DNA from: Pseudochelatococcus contaminans
GTDB lineage: Bacteria > Pseudomonadota > Alphaproteobacteria > Rhizobiales > Beijerinckiaceae
Direction: 5' to 3'
Assembly: GCF_014195635.1 (NCBI RefSeq)
Contig: NZ_JACICC010000001.1
Location: 434,001 to 498,000 of the forward strand
DNA: 64,000 bases
Position numbers and translations under genes: made by a program. The notes under the pieces are model-generated. The model made no database searches, was not told the origin of the DNA, and worked only from the letters and a program-made list of their open reading frames with translations. Shown piece by piece: positions 8,799-17,647 of this stretch (position 1 is its first letter; each line of letters opens with the position of its first letter).

Positions 8799-9779
8799 CT
8801 ACGCCTTAAGATGGTCGGCTACCGGGTCCAATCCGGGTAAATTCGGTCCCACGGGCACGATGCCGTTGGGGTTGAGCGCGCGAATGGAATAATATCCGTG
8901 CTTGATGTGATTGATATTGACGGTCTCCCGGACGCCCGGAACGTCGAGCACGCGCAGAAGATAGGCGGTGAGGGCCGGATAATCCGCCAGACGGCGCAGA
9001 TTGCATTTGAACAGCCCGTAATAGGCGGCGTCGAAACGCACGAGCGTCACGAATGCGCGGATATCCGTCTCGGTGAAATGTTCGCCGAAAAGAAATGGTC
9101 CGCCAGCCGCAAGCCGTTTTTCCAGATCATCGAGGGCGTTGAAAACGTCAAGGAAAGCCTCCTCATAAGCGCCCTGCCTGGTGGCAAAACCTGCGCGATA
9201 TACGCCGTTGTTGAGGCGCGGGTAGATGCTGTCGTTGAGCGCGTCGATCTCTGCGCGCAACGCCTGCGGATAGAGATCGAAGGCAGAGCTTGCGAGATCG
9301 CCGAAGCCTGTATTGAACATCCGCACGATGTCGGCGGACTCGTTGTTGACGATGGTCTTCCGTTCCTTGTCCCAGAGCACCGGCACGGTGGCGCGGCCGG
9401 TATAGGTGGGGTCGGCCAGCGTGTAGATCTCGTGGATATACGTCGCGTCGTTCAGCGTGTCGCGATTGGCTCCGGGGTAGTCACCGAAGCGCCAGCCTTG
9501 CTCGGTCAGTTCCGGCTCGACGACACTGACTGAGATGATGTCCGAAAGGCCTTTCAGCGTCCGGGCGATCAGCGTGCGCGAGGCCCAGGGGCACGTCAGC
9601 GCGACATAGAGGTGATAGCGCCCCGCTTCGGCGCGGAAACCGGCTTCACCCGTGGGGCCGGCACTGCCATCCGGCGTGATCCAGTTGCGGAAGCCGGAAA
9701 CCTGCCGAACGAAACCGCCTTTTTCATCGGACTTCTGGACCGGCTGCCAGTCTTGCGTCCATTTTCCGTTTACCAGCAT
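8799..9779 (-). CDS. Glutathionyl-hydroquinone reductase (Xi-class glutathione transferase, YqjG-like)
   Basis: 326 residues. The catalytic cysteine is Cys63 in the CPWA motif, the hallmark of S-glutathionyl-(chloro)hydroquinone reductases, which remove glutathione from glutathionyl-hydroquinones. The N-terminal thioredoxin-fold part carries GRATVPVLWD and NNESADIVRM, and the C-terminal helical domain carries GEHFTETDIRAFVTLVRFD. The neighbours encode a HxlR regulator and a quinone reductase, so this stretch looks like a quinone/electrophile detoxification group. Confidence 0.95.
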   Translation of the reverse strand: MLVNGKWTQDWQPVQKSDEKGGFVRQVSGFRNWITPDGSAGPTGEAGFRAEAGRYHLYVALTCPWASRTLIARTLKGLSDIISVSVVEPELTEQGWRFGDYPGANRDTLNDATYIHEIYTLADPTYTGRATVPVLWDKERKTIVNNESADIVRMFNTGFGDLASSAFDLYPQALRAEIDALNDSIYPRLNNGVYRAGFATRQGAYEEAFLDVFNALDDLEKRLAAGGPFLFGEHFTETDIRAFVTLVRFDAAYYGLFKCNLRRLADYPALTAYLLRVLDVPGVRETVNINHIKHGYYSIRALNPNGIVPVGPNLPGLDPVADHLKA

Positions 9780-9901
9780 TGGTTTGCCCTCGCTATCGGC
9801 GGTTCGTCGGTCATCGGCGGCAGGATACAGCAGTTTGTGTCCAGGTCGATGCGCCGGGTTGAACGCGCGCTGTGGAGAAATAGCATGCCGCTATGCCGGT
9901 T

Positions 9902-10411
9902 TTATGAGGCCTCTGCATCCGTGGATGGCGGAGTTGTTCCATCCGGCCAGCTTTGGGAGATGCGCGGCAGGTTCATTTCAATCCAGTCGGCCAATACGCG
10001 CACCTTGTCCGCCACCTCCGCGCCAAGGGGCGTCAGGCTGTATTCGACATGCGGTGGCACAACGGGATAAGCGCGGCGCGCGACGAAGCCGTCGGCCTCA
10101 AGCCCTTGCAGGGTCTGGGCCAGCATGCGCTCGCTGACGCCGCCGATGCTGCGGCGCAATTCGCTGAAACGATAGGTGCCCGACTGAAGCGCAATCAGAA
10201 CCAGCACGCCCCAACGGCTGGTCACACGCCGCAGCACGGCGCGTGACGGGCAGGCCGTTGCCAGCACATCTCCGCGTCTGAGCTTGTCGGATAACCCCAG
10301 CAGCGGTTCGCCTTCGTGACCCGGCTCCAGGTTGTTCGGCTCCAGGTTGTTCGGTTCAAAGTTATGCGGCTCCAAGTTGTCCCGCTGCGCGGTTGCCCGA
10401 GGAGGAATCAT
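9902..10411 (-). CDS. HxlR-family winged-helix transcriptional regulator
   Basis: 169 residues. The HxlR domain covers about 44-150, with a conserved Cys54 (TACPSR) at the position used for redox sensing in QorR/YodB-type regulators. The domain then shows SRWGVLVLIAL, FSELRRSIGGVSERMLAQTL and VEYSLTPLG. It is divergent from the qorB-like gene, as ytfH is from ytfG in E. coli, so it is probably the repressor of that gene. The first 30 residues are odd: NLEPx-type pentapeptides repeat four times, encoded by 15-bp DNA repeats (10322-10378). AAGGT lies upstream of the chosen ATG. Confidence 0.9.
   Translation of the reverse strand: MIPPRATAQRDNLEPHNFEPNNLEPNNLEPGHEGEPLLGLSDKLRRGDVLATACPSRAVLRRVTSRWGVLVLIALQSGTYRFSELRRSIGGVSERMLAQTLQGLEADGFVARRAYPVVPPHVEYSLTPLGAEVADKVRVLADWIEMNLPRISQSWPDGTTPPSTDAEAS
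10322..10378 (-). repeat. In-frame 15-bp tandem repeats inside the HxlR gene
   Basis: Four adjacent copies of a 15-bp unit related to GGCTCCAGGTTGTTC, the last ones diverged, encode residues 12-30 of the regulator as NLEP-type pentapeptides. The unit length is a multiple of three, so copy-number change would alter tail length without breaking the frame. Confidence 0.8.
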
Positions 10412-10514
10412 CCATGCTTACCTTTTTGTGTGTACTTACGAAGCGTTCGCATGATGGGTATATTGCATTTGCCACATATGGAAACAACCCGTCAGAGAAC
10501 CAAAGGAAAGCAGC

Positions 10515-11363
10515 ATGACTATTGCCGTCACCGGAGCCACCGGCCAGCTTGGCCGCCTCGTTATCGCGGGCCTGAGGGACAGGCTTCCATCGGCGTCCAT
10601 CGTCGCGCTGGTTCGTAACCCGGCCAAGGGAGCCGATTTGGGCGTCGACGTGCGTCTGGCCGATTACGAGCGGCCGGAGACGCTTGAGAAGGCACTTGTG
10701 GGAGTGGACAAGCTGCTGATCATCTCGTCCAACGAGATCGGCAAGCGCGCTGCCCAGCATCGGAATGTCATCGATGCCGCCCGGAAGGCGGGGGTGAAGG
10801 AAATCGTCTACACCAGCCTGCTGCATGCCGATACGTCGCCGCTGAGCCTGGCGTCCGAACATGTTGCGACCGAAGAGGCGCTGGCGGAATCCGGCGTTCC
10901 TCACGTTATCCTGCGCAATGGGTGGTATACCGAGAACTACACCGGCTCCGTGCCGGTTGCGGTCAAGGTGGGCGCGCTCTCCGGCAGTGCGGGCGAAGGC
11001 CGGATCGCGTCGGCGACACGGGCGGATCTCGCGGAGGCGGCGGTTGCCGTTCTGACGGGCGAGGGGCACGCCGGCAAGGTCTATGAGCTGGCAGGCGACG
11101 AAGCTTATACGCTGGCCGATCTTGCTGCCGAAATCTCGCGCCAGACCGGCAAGGACATCCCCTGCAACAATCTTTCGGAAGCAGACTATGCGGCTGTTCT
11201 GAAAAGCGCCGGGCTTCCAGAGCCGTTGGCCCTTGCGATTGCATCGTGGGATGCCGGGGCCGCAGAGGGCGCGCTGTTCGATGACGGTCGACAGCTTTCG
11301 GCCTTGATCGGTCGCCCGACCACGTCGCTGAAGGATGCTGTCGCGTCGGCATTGCGGACCTGA
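10515..11363 (+). CDS. qorB: NAD(P)H:quinone oxidoreductase type 2 / NmrA-like SDR
   Basis: 282 residues of the atypical short-chain dehydrogenase group (NmrA/QOR2). The nucleotide-binding glycine motif is at the N-terminus (VTGATGQLGRLV), followed by ALVRNPAKG and the LRNGWYTENY signature typical of QorB/YtfG. E. coli QorB reduces quinones with NADPH. The ATG at 10515 is preceded by AAAGGA. Its divergent HxlR-type regulator shares the roughly 100-bp promoter region, which suggests induction by quinones or electrophiles. Confidence 0.88.
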   Translation: MTIAVTGATGQLGRLVIAGLRDRLPSASIVALVRNPAKGADLGVDVRLADYERPETLEKALVGVDKLLIISSNEIGKRAAQHRNVIDAARKAGVKEIVYTSLLHADTSPLSLASEHVATEEALAESGVPHVILRNGWYTENYTGSVPVAVKVGALSGSAGEGRIASATRADLAEAAVAVLTGEGHAGKVYELAGDEAYTLADLAAEISRQTGKDIPCNNLSEADYAAVLKSAGLPEPLALAIASWDAGAAEGALFDDGRQLSALIGRPTTSLKDAVASALRT

Positions 11364-11412
11364 TACGGCCCTTGCCGTCACGCTGATGTGAGGTGTCTGC
11401 GCGTCCAATTGG

Positions 11413-11442
11413 TGGTCTTTCCGTTTTTCAGCGGAAAGACCA
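11413..11442 (+). terminator. Hairpin after qorB
   Basis: An 11-bp perfect stem (TGGTCTTTCCG at 11413-11423 with CGGAAAGACCA at 11432-11442) and an 8-base loop, about 50 bases after the stop. Confidence 0.6.
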
Positions 11443-11499
11443 TGCGGGCCGCAGCGCCAGCGTGATGCTGGGATGTGATGTTGGAAAGGTTATCGGTTT

Positions 11500-12480
11500 A
11501 TGGGTTCGATCGTCACTCGCAGAGCGCTTTTAAGGCTGGCTGGTGCGGCTTCGGTAACGGCGGCGATGGCCGGGGCCGTGCGCGCGGAAGGCGGCGGCAG
11601 CGTCTTTACGCCGGGGCCGGGTTTCGCCAACAGCACGCCCATCAGCGTGGCCGCAGCGGCGCTGCGCGTGCGTCGGCGCGATACGGTTGCCGCATTCTAC
11701 CGCGAGGCTATCGGCCTTGCGTTATTAGAGGAAGGGCCGGGGTATTCGGTGCTCGGCGTTCCGGGGGTGCCGTTGTTGACGCTTGTCGATGCGGGCGATG
11801 CGTTTTTCGAGCCGCCGACACAGGCCGGGCTGTTTCACATCGCGTTCCTGATGCCGGATCGCCGGAGCCTTGCGGAATGGCTGGTGCATGCCGCGCATAC
11901 ACGCGTGCCGCTATCCGGTTTCGCCGATCACAATGTGAGCGAGGCGGTGTATCTGAACGATCCCGAGGGCAATGGCATCGAGGTGTATGCCGACCGCCCG
12001 GCCAGCGAATGGCAGTGGAATGGCGATGTCGTCACCATGGGCACGCACCCGCTGGATATCGACGGCATTCTCGATCTCACGACGCCCGAGCGGGATATCT
12101 ACACCGGCGCACCTGCGGGGCTGCGCATCGGACACATTCATCTGCGCGTCGGCGCCATTGCGGAGGGCCGGCGGTTCTATGAGCAGGGGCTGGGCCTTGC
12201 TTCCACACGGGGGCAGCGGGCCGATGCGGCGTTCCTGTCGTCGGGCGGCTATCATCATCATGTGGCGCTGAACATCTGGAACAGCGCCGGCGCGGGGCTG
12301 CGCGATCCACGCAGCACGGGGCTCGACTGGTTCTCGCTCCGGGTTGGCGGACGCGCTATCGCCGAGGCGCAGTCCGAAAGGTTATCCGCCAGCGGGGCCG
12401 TGGTGACGGTGAGGGACGATGGTATCGAGGCCATTGACCCATGGGGCATACGGGTGCGCCTGCTGGCGGCTTCGGCATGA
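11500..12480 (+). CDS. VOC-superfamily extradiol ring-cleavage dioxygenase-like protein with Tat signal
   Basis: 326 residues. Two vicinal-oxygen-chelate modules resemble CatE-type catechol 2,3-dioxygenases. Visible signatures are LFHIAFLMP, the DPEGNGIEVYADRP segment with the metal-ligand Glu, IGHIHLRVG and GYHHHVALN. Unusually for the family, the N-terminus looks like a twin-arginine signal: TRRALLR at residues 6-12, a hydrophobic stretch, and an AVRA cleavage site near residue 29. This predicts a folded, metal-loaded enzyme exported to the periplasm. The substrate is unknown, and no other aromatic-degradation gene adjoins it. Confidence 0.85.
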   Translation: MGSIVTRRALLRLAGAASVTAAMAGAVRAEGGGSVFTPGPGFANSTPISVAAAALRVRRRDTVAAFYREAIGLALLEEGPGYSVLGVPGVPLLTLVDAGDAFFEPPTQAGLFHIAFLMPDRRSLAEWLVHAAHTRVPLSGFADHNVSEAVYLNDPEGNGIEVYADRPASEWQWNGDVVTMGTHPLDIDGILDLTTPERDIYTGAPAGLRIGHIHLRVGAIAEGRRFYEQGLGLASTRGQRADAAFLSSGGYHHHVALNIWNSAGAGLRDPRSTGLDWFSLRVGGRAIAEAQSERLSASGAVVTVRDDGIEAIDPWGIRVRLLAASA

Positions 12481-12492
12481 CAATGCGGCGGT

Positions 12493-13419
12493 TTATTCCG
12501 CCCATTCGAGGTCAGTGGTGAAGACGATGGTCAGCCAGCGATCGGGGCTCTCCTCGCCAAGCGCCTCGCCGATCTCGTCGCGCATGGCGTCCCATTCCTC
12601 CAGCCGCCGCGCCGGGCCGTTGGGCGGAACGATGAAGAAAAGTTCGATCTGTTTGCCGCGTCCAACGCGTGCGACATAAGCCCGATAGGACGAGAAGCCG
12701 AAGCGCTTCACCATCTCCCGCGCCACGGTGTCGACTTCCAGCTTCAGGTCGCGCGGTGTCACCAGCAGGATATCGGCCAGTGCCTGCCGCACCGTGGCGA
12801 TGGGAACGGGGATGATGATGAGGCACATCAGCGCCAGCACGGCCGGGTCGATGTAGGGCGATATCCACTCGTGGCGCGTGCCCTGAATGATATAACCCGC
12901 GCCGAAAGCGAACAGCAGCGCGCACGTCAGCCCGGCGGGCATCACCCACGCGCGCCCGTCCAGCGCCACCAGATCCGATCCCACAGACCTGTTGGCCCGG
13001 CGCACGTAAATCGCCATGCTCACCTCGCACACCAGCGAAATCGTCGCATAGATAATGGCGTAATCGAAGGATAGCGGCCTGCCGCCGTTGAGGAAGCTGT
13101 CGATGGACGTGATGAGCGCATAGGTGGCCGCCGCCATCAGCAGCACGCCGTTGAGGCCCAGCACCATCGGCTCCAGGTGCCAGAAACCCATGGTGAAGCG
13201 CTCGTCGAGCTTGCGCGATGTCGGGCCGCTGGCTTGGGACAACGCGATGAGACGCGCCACCAGCAGCGCGAGAATGGTCATCACCGCATCGGTCAGCGTG
13301 TAGATGCCGTCGAAGATGATGGATGTCGAACCCGCCAGCAGACCGAACGCCACGCCGATGCCTGCGAGAATGACGGTGACGACGATGGAAACGCGCAGGA
13401 TATATTGTTCGCGGTTCAT
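12493..13419 (-). CDS. Cation diffusion facilitator (CDF) family transporter
   Basis: 308 residues from the chosen start MNREQY. It has about six hydrophobic segments, a first-helix GLLAGSTSIIFDGIYTLTD motif that matches the CDF metal-site helix (S..D...D), and a C-terminal cytoplasmic domain with WLTIVFTTDLEWAE. CDF proteins export Zn, Fe or Mn using proton antiport; the metal cannot be told from sequence. The frame remains open upstream to a TTG at 13635, adding 72 residues with plausible aromatic-rich content, and neither start has a strong ribosome binding site. It ends 12 bases from the convergent VOC gene. Confidence 0.85.
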   Translation of the reverse strand: MNREQYILRVSIVVTVILAGIGVAFGLLAGSTSIIFDGIYTLTDAVMTILALLVARLIALSQASGPTSRKLDERFTMGFWHLEPMVLGLNGVLLMAAATYALITSIDSFLNGGRPLSFDYAIIYATISLVCEVSMAIYVRRANRSVGSDLVALDGRAWVMPAGLTCALLFAFGAGYIIQGTRHEWISPYIDPAVLALMCLIIIPVPIATVRQALADILLVTPRDLKLEVDTVAREMVKRFGFSSYRAYVARVGRGKQIELFFIVPPNGPARRLEEWDAMRDEIGEALGEESPDRWLTIVFTTDLEWAE

Positions 13420-13843
13420 GAAGGCCGGCCAGAGGGGATGAGGCCATGTCCACGTTTCGTTGAAACGCGAAAACAGTCCAGGGTTCTGATTGTTGGGCGC
13501 ATTCCTGTTGAATTGCACCGGCAGACTGCTGATGCGCCCCGTTGATGTCAAGCCGTGGCTTGTAAGCCCCGATGTTGCCGGTTCTTCAAAACTCGGTTCT
13601 CCATCGTTGTTTTGTAAAAAATTTGCGATATGCAATGACTGTCATCATCGCAACATAAAAGCATATAGATTTGAAATAGTTTAATGTTTGAGGAATTTGT
13701 TACGAAGGCGCGAAGATTGTGCTCTTATAGCCGCGATTCTAGTGCAGGGTGGTGCCTGCTTCGTAATAATTACTTTAAATCGCTGCTATAAATTTCCATG
13801 CCAGTCAGGCAGTCTTCATTGGCTCAAAACAAGGAGTTCGCCG

Positions 13844-15214
13844 ATGCCCGCATCGGAAGTGATTTCTGATCGTCACCATGTCGTTGTCGTTGGTGCGGGT
13901 TTCGGTGGTCTGGAGGTGGTGCATCGCCTGCGCCATGCGCCCGTGCGCATCACGATGCTGGATCGCCGCAACCACCATCTGTTCCAGCCGCTGCTCTATC
14001 AGGTGGCGACCGCCTCGCTGACGACGTCCGAAATCGCATGGCCGATCCGTGGTCTGCTGCGGGCGCGTCCCGAGGTCACGACGCTGCTCGCATCCGTTGC
14101 CGGGGTGGATAAGGACGCACGGCAAGTGGTGCTCGATGACGGATCGACAGTGCCATATGACACGCTGGTGCTCGCCACCGGCGCGCGTCACGCCTATTTC
14201 GGCCATGACGACTGGGAACCCTTCGCACCCGGCCTCAAGGGGCTTGAAGATGCCACGACCCTGCGGCGGCGCATTCTGCTGGCCTTCGAGAAGGCGGAGC
14301 GCGAGACCGATCCGGCCCGCCGCGCCGCTCTGCTGAACTTCGTCATCATCGGCGCGGGGCCGACCGGCGTTGAACTGGCCGGCGCCATCGCCGAACTGGC
14401 GCGCGTCACGATGGTCAAGGATTTCCGCAACATCGACACCCGTCAGGCGCGGGTTGTGCTGATCGAGGCCGGTCCGCGCGTGCTGCCTGCATTCACCGAA
14501 GACCTGTCCGAATATGCCAAAAAGGCGCTCGAAAATCTGGGCGTGGAGGTTTCCGTCGGCCACCCGGTGACGGACTGCAATGCCGAGGGCGTGACCTACG
14601 GTGGCAATACGCTGGAGGCGAGCACCATCATCTGGGCAGCCGGGGTGCAGGCATCTCCGGCGGCGCAGTGGGTTGGCGCGTCAGCCGACCGTGCCGGGCG
14701 CGCGCAGGTGGAACCGGACCTCACGGTGCCCGGCCACCCGGAAATATTCGTGATCGGCGACACGGCGTCCGTGGTCGGCGCGGATGGCAAGCCGGTTCCC
14801 GGCATCGCGCCCGCGGCCAAGCAGCAGGGCCAATACGTGGCGGAAACCATCAGCCGCCGGCTGGAAGGCAAGGCGAGCGCGGGACCATTCCGCTACCATC
14901 ATCAGGGCAACCTCGCCACCATCGGCAAGCGACTCGCGGTCATCGACTTTGGAAAGATCAAGCTGCGAGGCGCGCTGGCGTGGTGGATCTGGGGCATCGC
15001 CCACATCTACTTCCTCATCGGCGTGCGGAACCGGCTGAACGTGGCCATAAGCTGGCTGTGGATCTATCTGCGCGCGCAAAGCGGTTCGCGGCTGATCACG
15101 CAGGGAAGCGCTGCGATCGCGCCGCAGCGCCCGTCTGCGCCACCAGCGCCTGCGCCAGCATCACCAGCGCCTGAGCCGCTGCCACCGCCGCCGCTGCCGC
15201 CATCCGCGCAATAG
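13844..15214 (+). CDS. ndh: Type II NADH:quinone oxidoreductase (NDH-2)
   Basis: 456-residue membrane-associated flavoprotein that oxidises NADH and reduces quinone without pumping protons. The FAD-binding motif is VVVGAGFGGLEVVHRL at residue 13 onward, the NADH-binding motif is VIIGAGPTGVELAGAIAEL, and IFVIGDTASV and the quinone-site AAKQQGQYVA segment are present. The ATG at 13844 has AAGGAG 8 bases upstream; the open frame extends back to 13688 but without family similarity. The last 28 or so residues are an Ala/Pro-rich tail not normal for NDH-2. Confidence 0.95.
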   Translation: MPASEVISDRHHVVVVGAGFGGLEVVHRLRHAPVRITMLDRRNHHLFQPLLYQVATASLTTSEIAWPIRGLLRARPEVTTLLASVAGVDKDARQVVLDDGSTVPYDTLVLATGARHAYFGHDDWEPFAPGLKGLEDATTLRRRILLAFEKAERETDPARRAALLNFVIIGAGPTGVELAGAIAELARVTMVKDFRNIDTRQARVVLIEAGPRVLPAFTEDLSEYAKKALENLGVEVSVGHPVTDCNAEGVTYGGNTLEASTIIWAAGVQASPAAQWVGASADRAGRAQVEPDLTVPGHPEIFVIGDTASVVGADGKPVPGIAPAAKQQGQYVAETISRRLEGKASAGPFRYHHQGNLATIGKRLAVIDFGKIKLRGALAWWIWGIAHIYFLIGVRNRLNVAISWLWIYLRAQSGSRLITQGSAAIAPQRPSAPPAPAPASPAPEPLPPPPLPPSAQ

Positions 15215-15334
15215 CGCGGGGCATTGTTTCGTCTGCTGCACAAGTCATTTGACGTTTGTCCCGCTTGATCTTCTCCGCGTCTGGGGAACATATCATGGCA
15301 GGCAGGCATCATATGCGATAACGGGGAGGATCTG

Positions 15335-17506
15335 ATGGCCAGGATTGATCGGCACGGTTTGGCAGTGGACGAGAAGCTGCACGATTTCATCGTCAATGAA
15401 GCGCTACCCGGCACGGGGATCGACGAGGAACAGTTTTTCTCGTCGCTGTCGGCCATCGTGCATGACCTCACGCCCCGCAACCAGGAATTGCTGGCAAAGC
15501 GCGACGCGTTTCAGGCCCAGCTCGACGAGTGGTACCGCGCGAATGGCGCGCCTTCCGACCAGGCAGCCTATGAGGCTTTCCTGCGCGAAATCGGCTATCT
15601 GCTGCCCGAGGGGCCGGACTTCACGGTTTCCACGGAGAATGTCGACGCTGAAATCGCGCATATCGCAGGTCCGCAGCTTGTCGTGCCGGTGTCGAACGCG
15701 CGTTACGCGCTGAACGCCGCCAATGCCCGCTGGGGTTCGCTGTATGACGCGCTTTATGGCACCGATGCGATTCCCGAGACCAATGGCGCGGAAAAGGGGC
15801 AGGGCTACAACCCCACGCGCGGCGCGAAGGTGATTGCATGGGTGCGTGAGTTCCTCGACGAATCCGTGCCGCTGGCTGGCGCAAGCTGGAAAGACGCGAC
15901 CTCGTTTACGGTCGCGTCGGGCGTGCTGGCTGTCACGCTGCGCGATGATGCCGCGACGGCGCTTGCCGATCCGGAGCAGTTCGCTGGTTATCTCGGCGAG
16001 CCCGTGTCGCCGACCCGCCTTCTGCTGCGCAAGAACGGCCTGCACATCGAGATCCTGATCGACGCGACTACGGCTATCGGCAAGGACGATCCGGCGCATA
16101 TCTCGGATGTGTGGCTGGAATCGGCGATCACCACGATCATGGACTGCGAGGACTCTGTCGCCGCCGTCGATGCCGAGGATAAGGTCGGCGTGTATCGCAA
16201 TCTGCTTGGCCTGCTGAAGGGCGACCTGACGGAAGAGGTCAGCAAGGGCGGCAAGACGTTCACGCGCAAGCTGAACGCGGACACCGATTATACCGCACCC
16301 GACGGCTCGCACTTCCTGCTGAACCGCCGCTCGCTGATTCTGGTGCGCAACGTCGGCCACCTGATGACCAACCCTGCCATTCTGGATCAGGATGGCCGCG
16401 AGATTCAGGAAGGCATCCTCGATGCCTTCGTGACGGCGCTGATCGCCCTGCATGATATCGGTGAAGAGGGACGGCGGCAGAATTCCCGCGCCGGGTCGTT
16501 CTACGTGGTAAAGCCCAAGATGCACGGGCCGGAGGAAGTCGCGTTCGCGACGCAGCTCTTCACGCGCGTCGAGCAGGCGTTGGGGCTGCCGGCCAACACC
16601 ATCAAGGTCGGCATCATGGACGAAGAACGCCGCACCACTATCAACCTCAAGGAAGCGATCCGCCAGGCGCGTGAGCGCGTCGTGTTCATCAACACCGGCT
16701 TCCTCGACCGCACCGGCGACGAGATTCACACCTCGATGGAAGCCGGCCCGATGATCCGCAAGGGCGACATGAAGCAGGCCGCCTGGATCGGCGCTTACGA
16801 AAACTGGAACGTGGACATCGGCCTCGAATGCGGCCTCTCCGGCCACGCGCAGATCGGCAAGGGCATGTGGGCCATGCCGGACCTGATGGCCGCTATGCTG
16901 GAACAGAAGATCGCTCACCCGAAGGCTGGCGCGAACACCGCGTGGGTTCCGTCGCCTACAGCGGCAACCCTGCACGCCACGCATTATCACAAGGTCAATG
17001 TCGCGGAGGTGCAGGAAACGCTCCGTCACCGCCCGCGCGCCAAGCTCTCCGACATCCTGTCGGTGCCGGTCGCCACGCGTCCTAACTGGACGCCGGAGGA
17101 AATCCAGCACGAACTCGACAATAACGCACAGGGCATCCTCGGCTACGTGGTGCGCTGGGTCGATCAGGGCGTCGGCTGCTCCAAGGTGCCGGACATCAAC
17201 AACGTCGGCCTCATGGAAGACCGCGCCACCCTGCGCATTTCGGCGCAGCACATCGCCAACTGGCTGCATCACGGCGTGATCACGCGGGATCAGGTGCTGG
17301 AGACCTTCCGGCGCATGGCGGCGGTTGTGGACGGGCAAAATGCCGGCGATCCGCTCTATCGCCCCATGGCCAAGGACTTCGACGGCTCCGTCGCATTCCA
17401 GGCTGCGCTCGATCTGGTCCTGAAAGGTCGCGAACAGCCGAACGGCTACACCGAGCCGGTGCTGCATGCGCGTCGCCTGGAATTGAAGGCGAAGCTTGCC
17501 GGATAA
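15335..17506 (+). CDS. glcB: Malate synthase G
   Basis: 723 residues, the normal length for isoform G. It condenses glyoxylate with acetyl-CoA to malate in the glyoxylate/glycolate pathway. Signature segments are [39 protein letters not shown] with the catalytic Arg region, [12 protein letters not shown], and [23 protein letters not shown] containing the catalytic Asp. GGGGAGGA lies just before the ATG. It is monocistronic, with a strong hairpin downstream. Isocitrate lyase is not in the window, so glyoxylate may also come from glycolate or purine breakdown. Confidence 0.98.
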   Translation: MARIDRHGLAVDEKLHDFIVNEALPGTGIDEEQFFSSLSAIVHDLTPRNQELLAKRDAFQAQLDEWYRANGAPSDQAAYEAFLREIGYLLPEGPDFTVSTENVDAEIAHIAGPQLVVPVSNARYALNAANARWGSLYDALYGTDAIPETNGAEKGQGYNPTRGAKVIAWVREFLDESVPLAGASWKDATSFTVASGVLAVTLRDDAATALADPEQFAGYLGEPVSPTRLLLRKNGLHIEILIDATTAIGKDDPAHISDVWLESAITTIMDCEDSVAAVDAEDKVGVYRNLLGLLKGDLTEEVSKGGKTFTRKLNADTDYTAPDGSHFLLNRRSLILVRNVGHLMTNPAILDQDGREIQEGILDAFVTALIALHDIGEEGRRQNSRAGSFYVVKPKMHGPEEVAFATQLFTRVEQALGLPANTIKVGIMDEERRTTINLKEAIRQARERVVFINTGFLDRTGDEIHTSMEAGPMIRKGDMKQAAWIGAYENWNVDIGLECGLSGHAQIGKGMWAMPDLMAAMLEQKIAHPKAGANTAWVPSPTAATLHATHYHKVNVAEVQETLRHRPRAKLSDILSVPVATRPNWTPEEIQHELDNNAQGILGYVVRWVDQGVGCSKVPDINNVGLMEDRATLRISAQHIANWLHHGVITRDQVLETFRRMAAVVDGQNAGDPLYRPMAKDFDGSVAFQAALDLVLKGREQPNGYTEPVLHARRLELKAKLAG

Positions 17507-17561
17507 GCCGTTATCGCGGCTGTTCTATCGGGGAAACGCCATAAACCCATAAGGGCAAAAC

Positions 17562-17593
17562 GAAAGGCCGGTGAGGATGCTCACCGGCCTTTC
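17562..17593 (+). terminator. Perfect 14-bp hairpin after glcB
   Basis: GAAAGGCCGGTGAG (17562-17575) pairs with CTCACCGGCCTTTC (17580-17593) around a GATG loop, 55 bases after the glcB stop. T-richness on both ends makes it a likely bidirectional terminator for glcB and the convergent ligase gene. Confidence 0.85.
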
Positions 17594-17614
17594 CATTGAT
17601 GGTAGCCGCAACAA

Positions 17615-17639
17615 ACCCGCTGGCTCGCTGCCAGCGGGT
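17615..17639 (-). terminator. Hairpin after the acyl-CoA synthetase gene
   Basis: ACCCGCTGGC (17615-17624) pairs with GCCAGCGGGT (17630-17639) over a 5-base loop, starting 9 bases beyond the stop codon of the minus-strand gene. Confidence 0.7.
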
Positions 17640-17647
17640 ATCGTTTA

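Noticed and set aside
15404..17467. 687-codon open frame antisense to malate synthase G
   Set aside because: A shadow frame created by GC-rich codon bias; the sense strand encodes a full-length malate synthase G.
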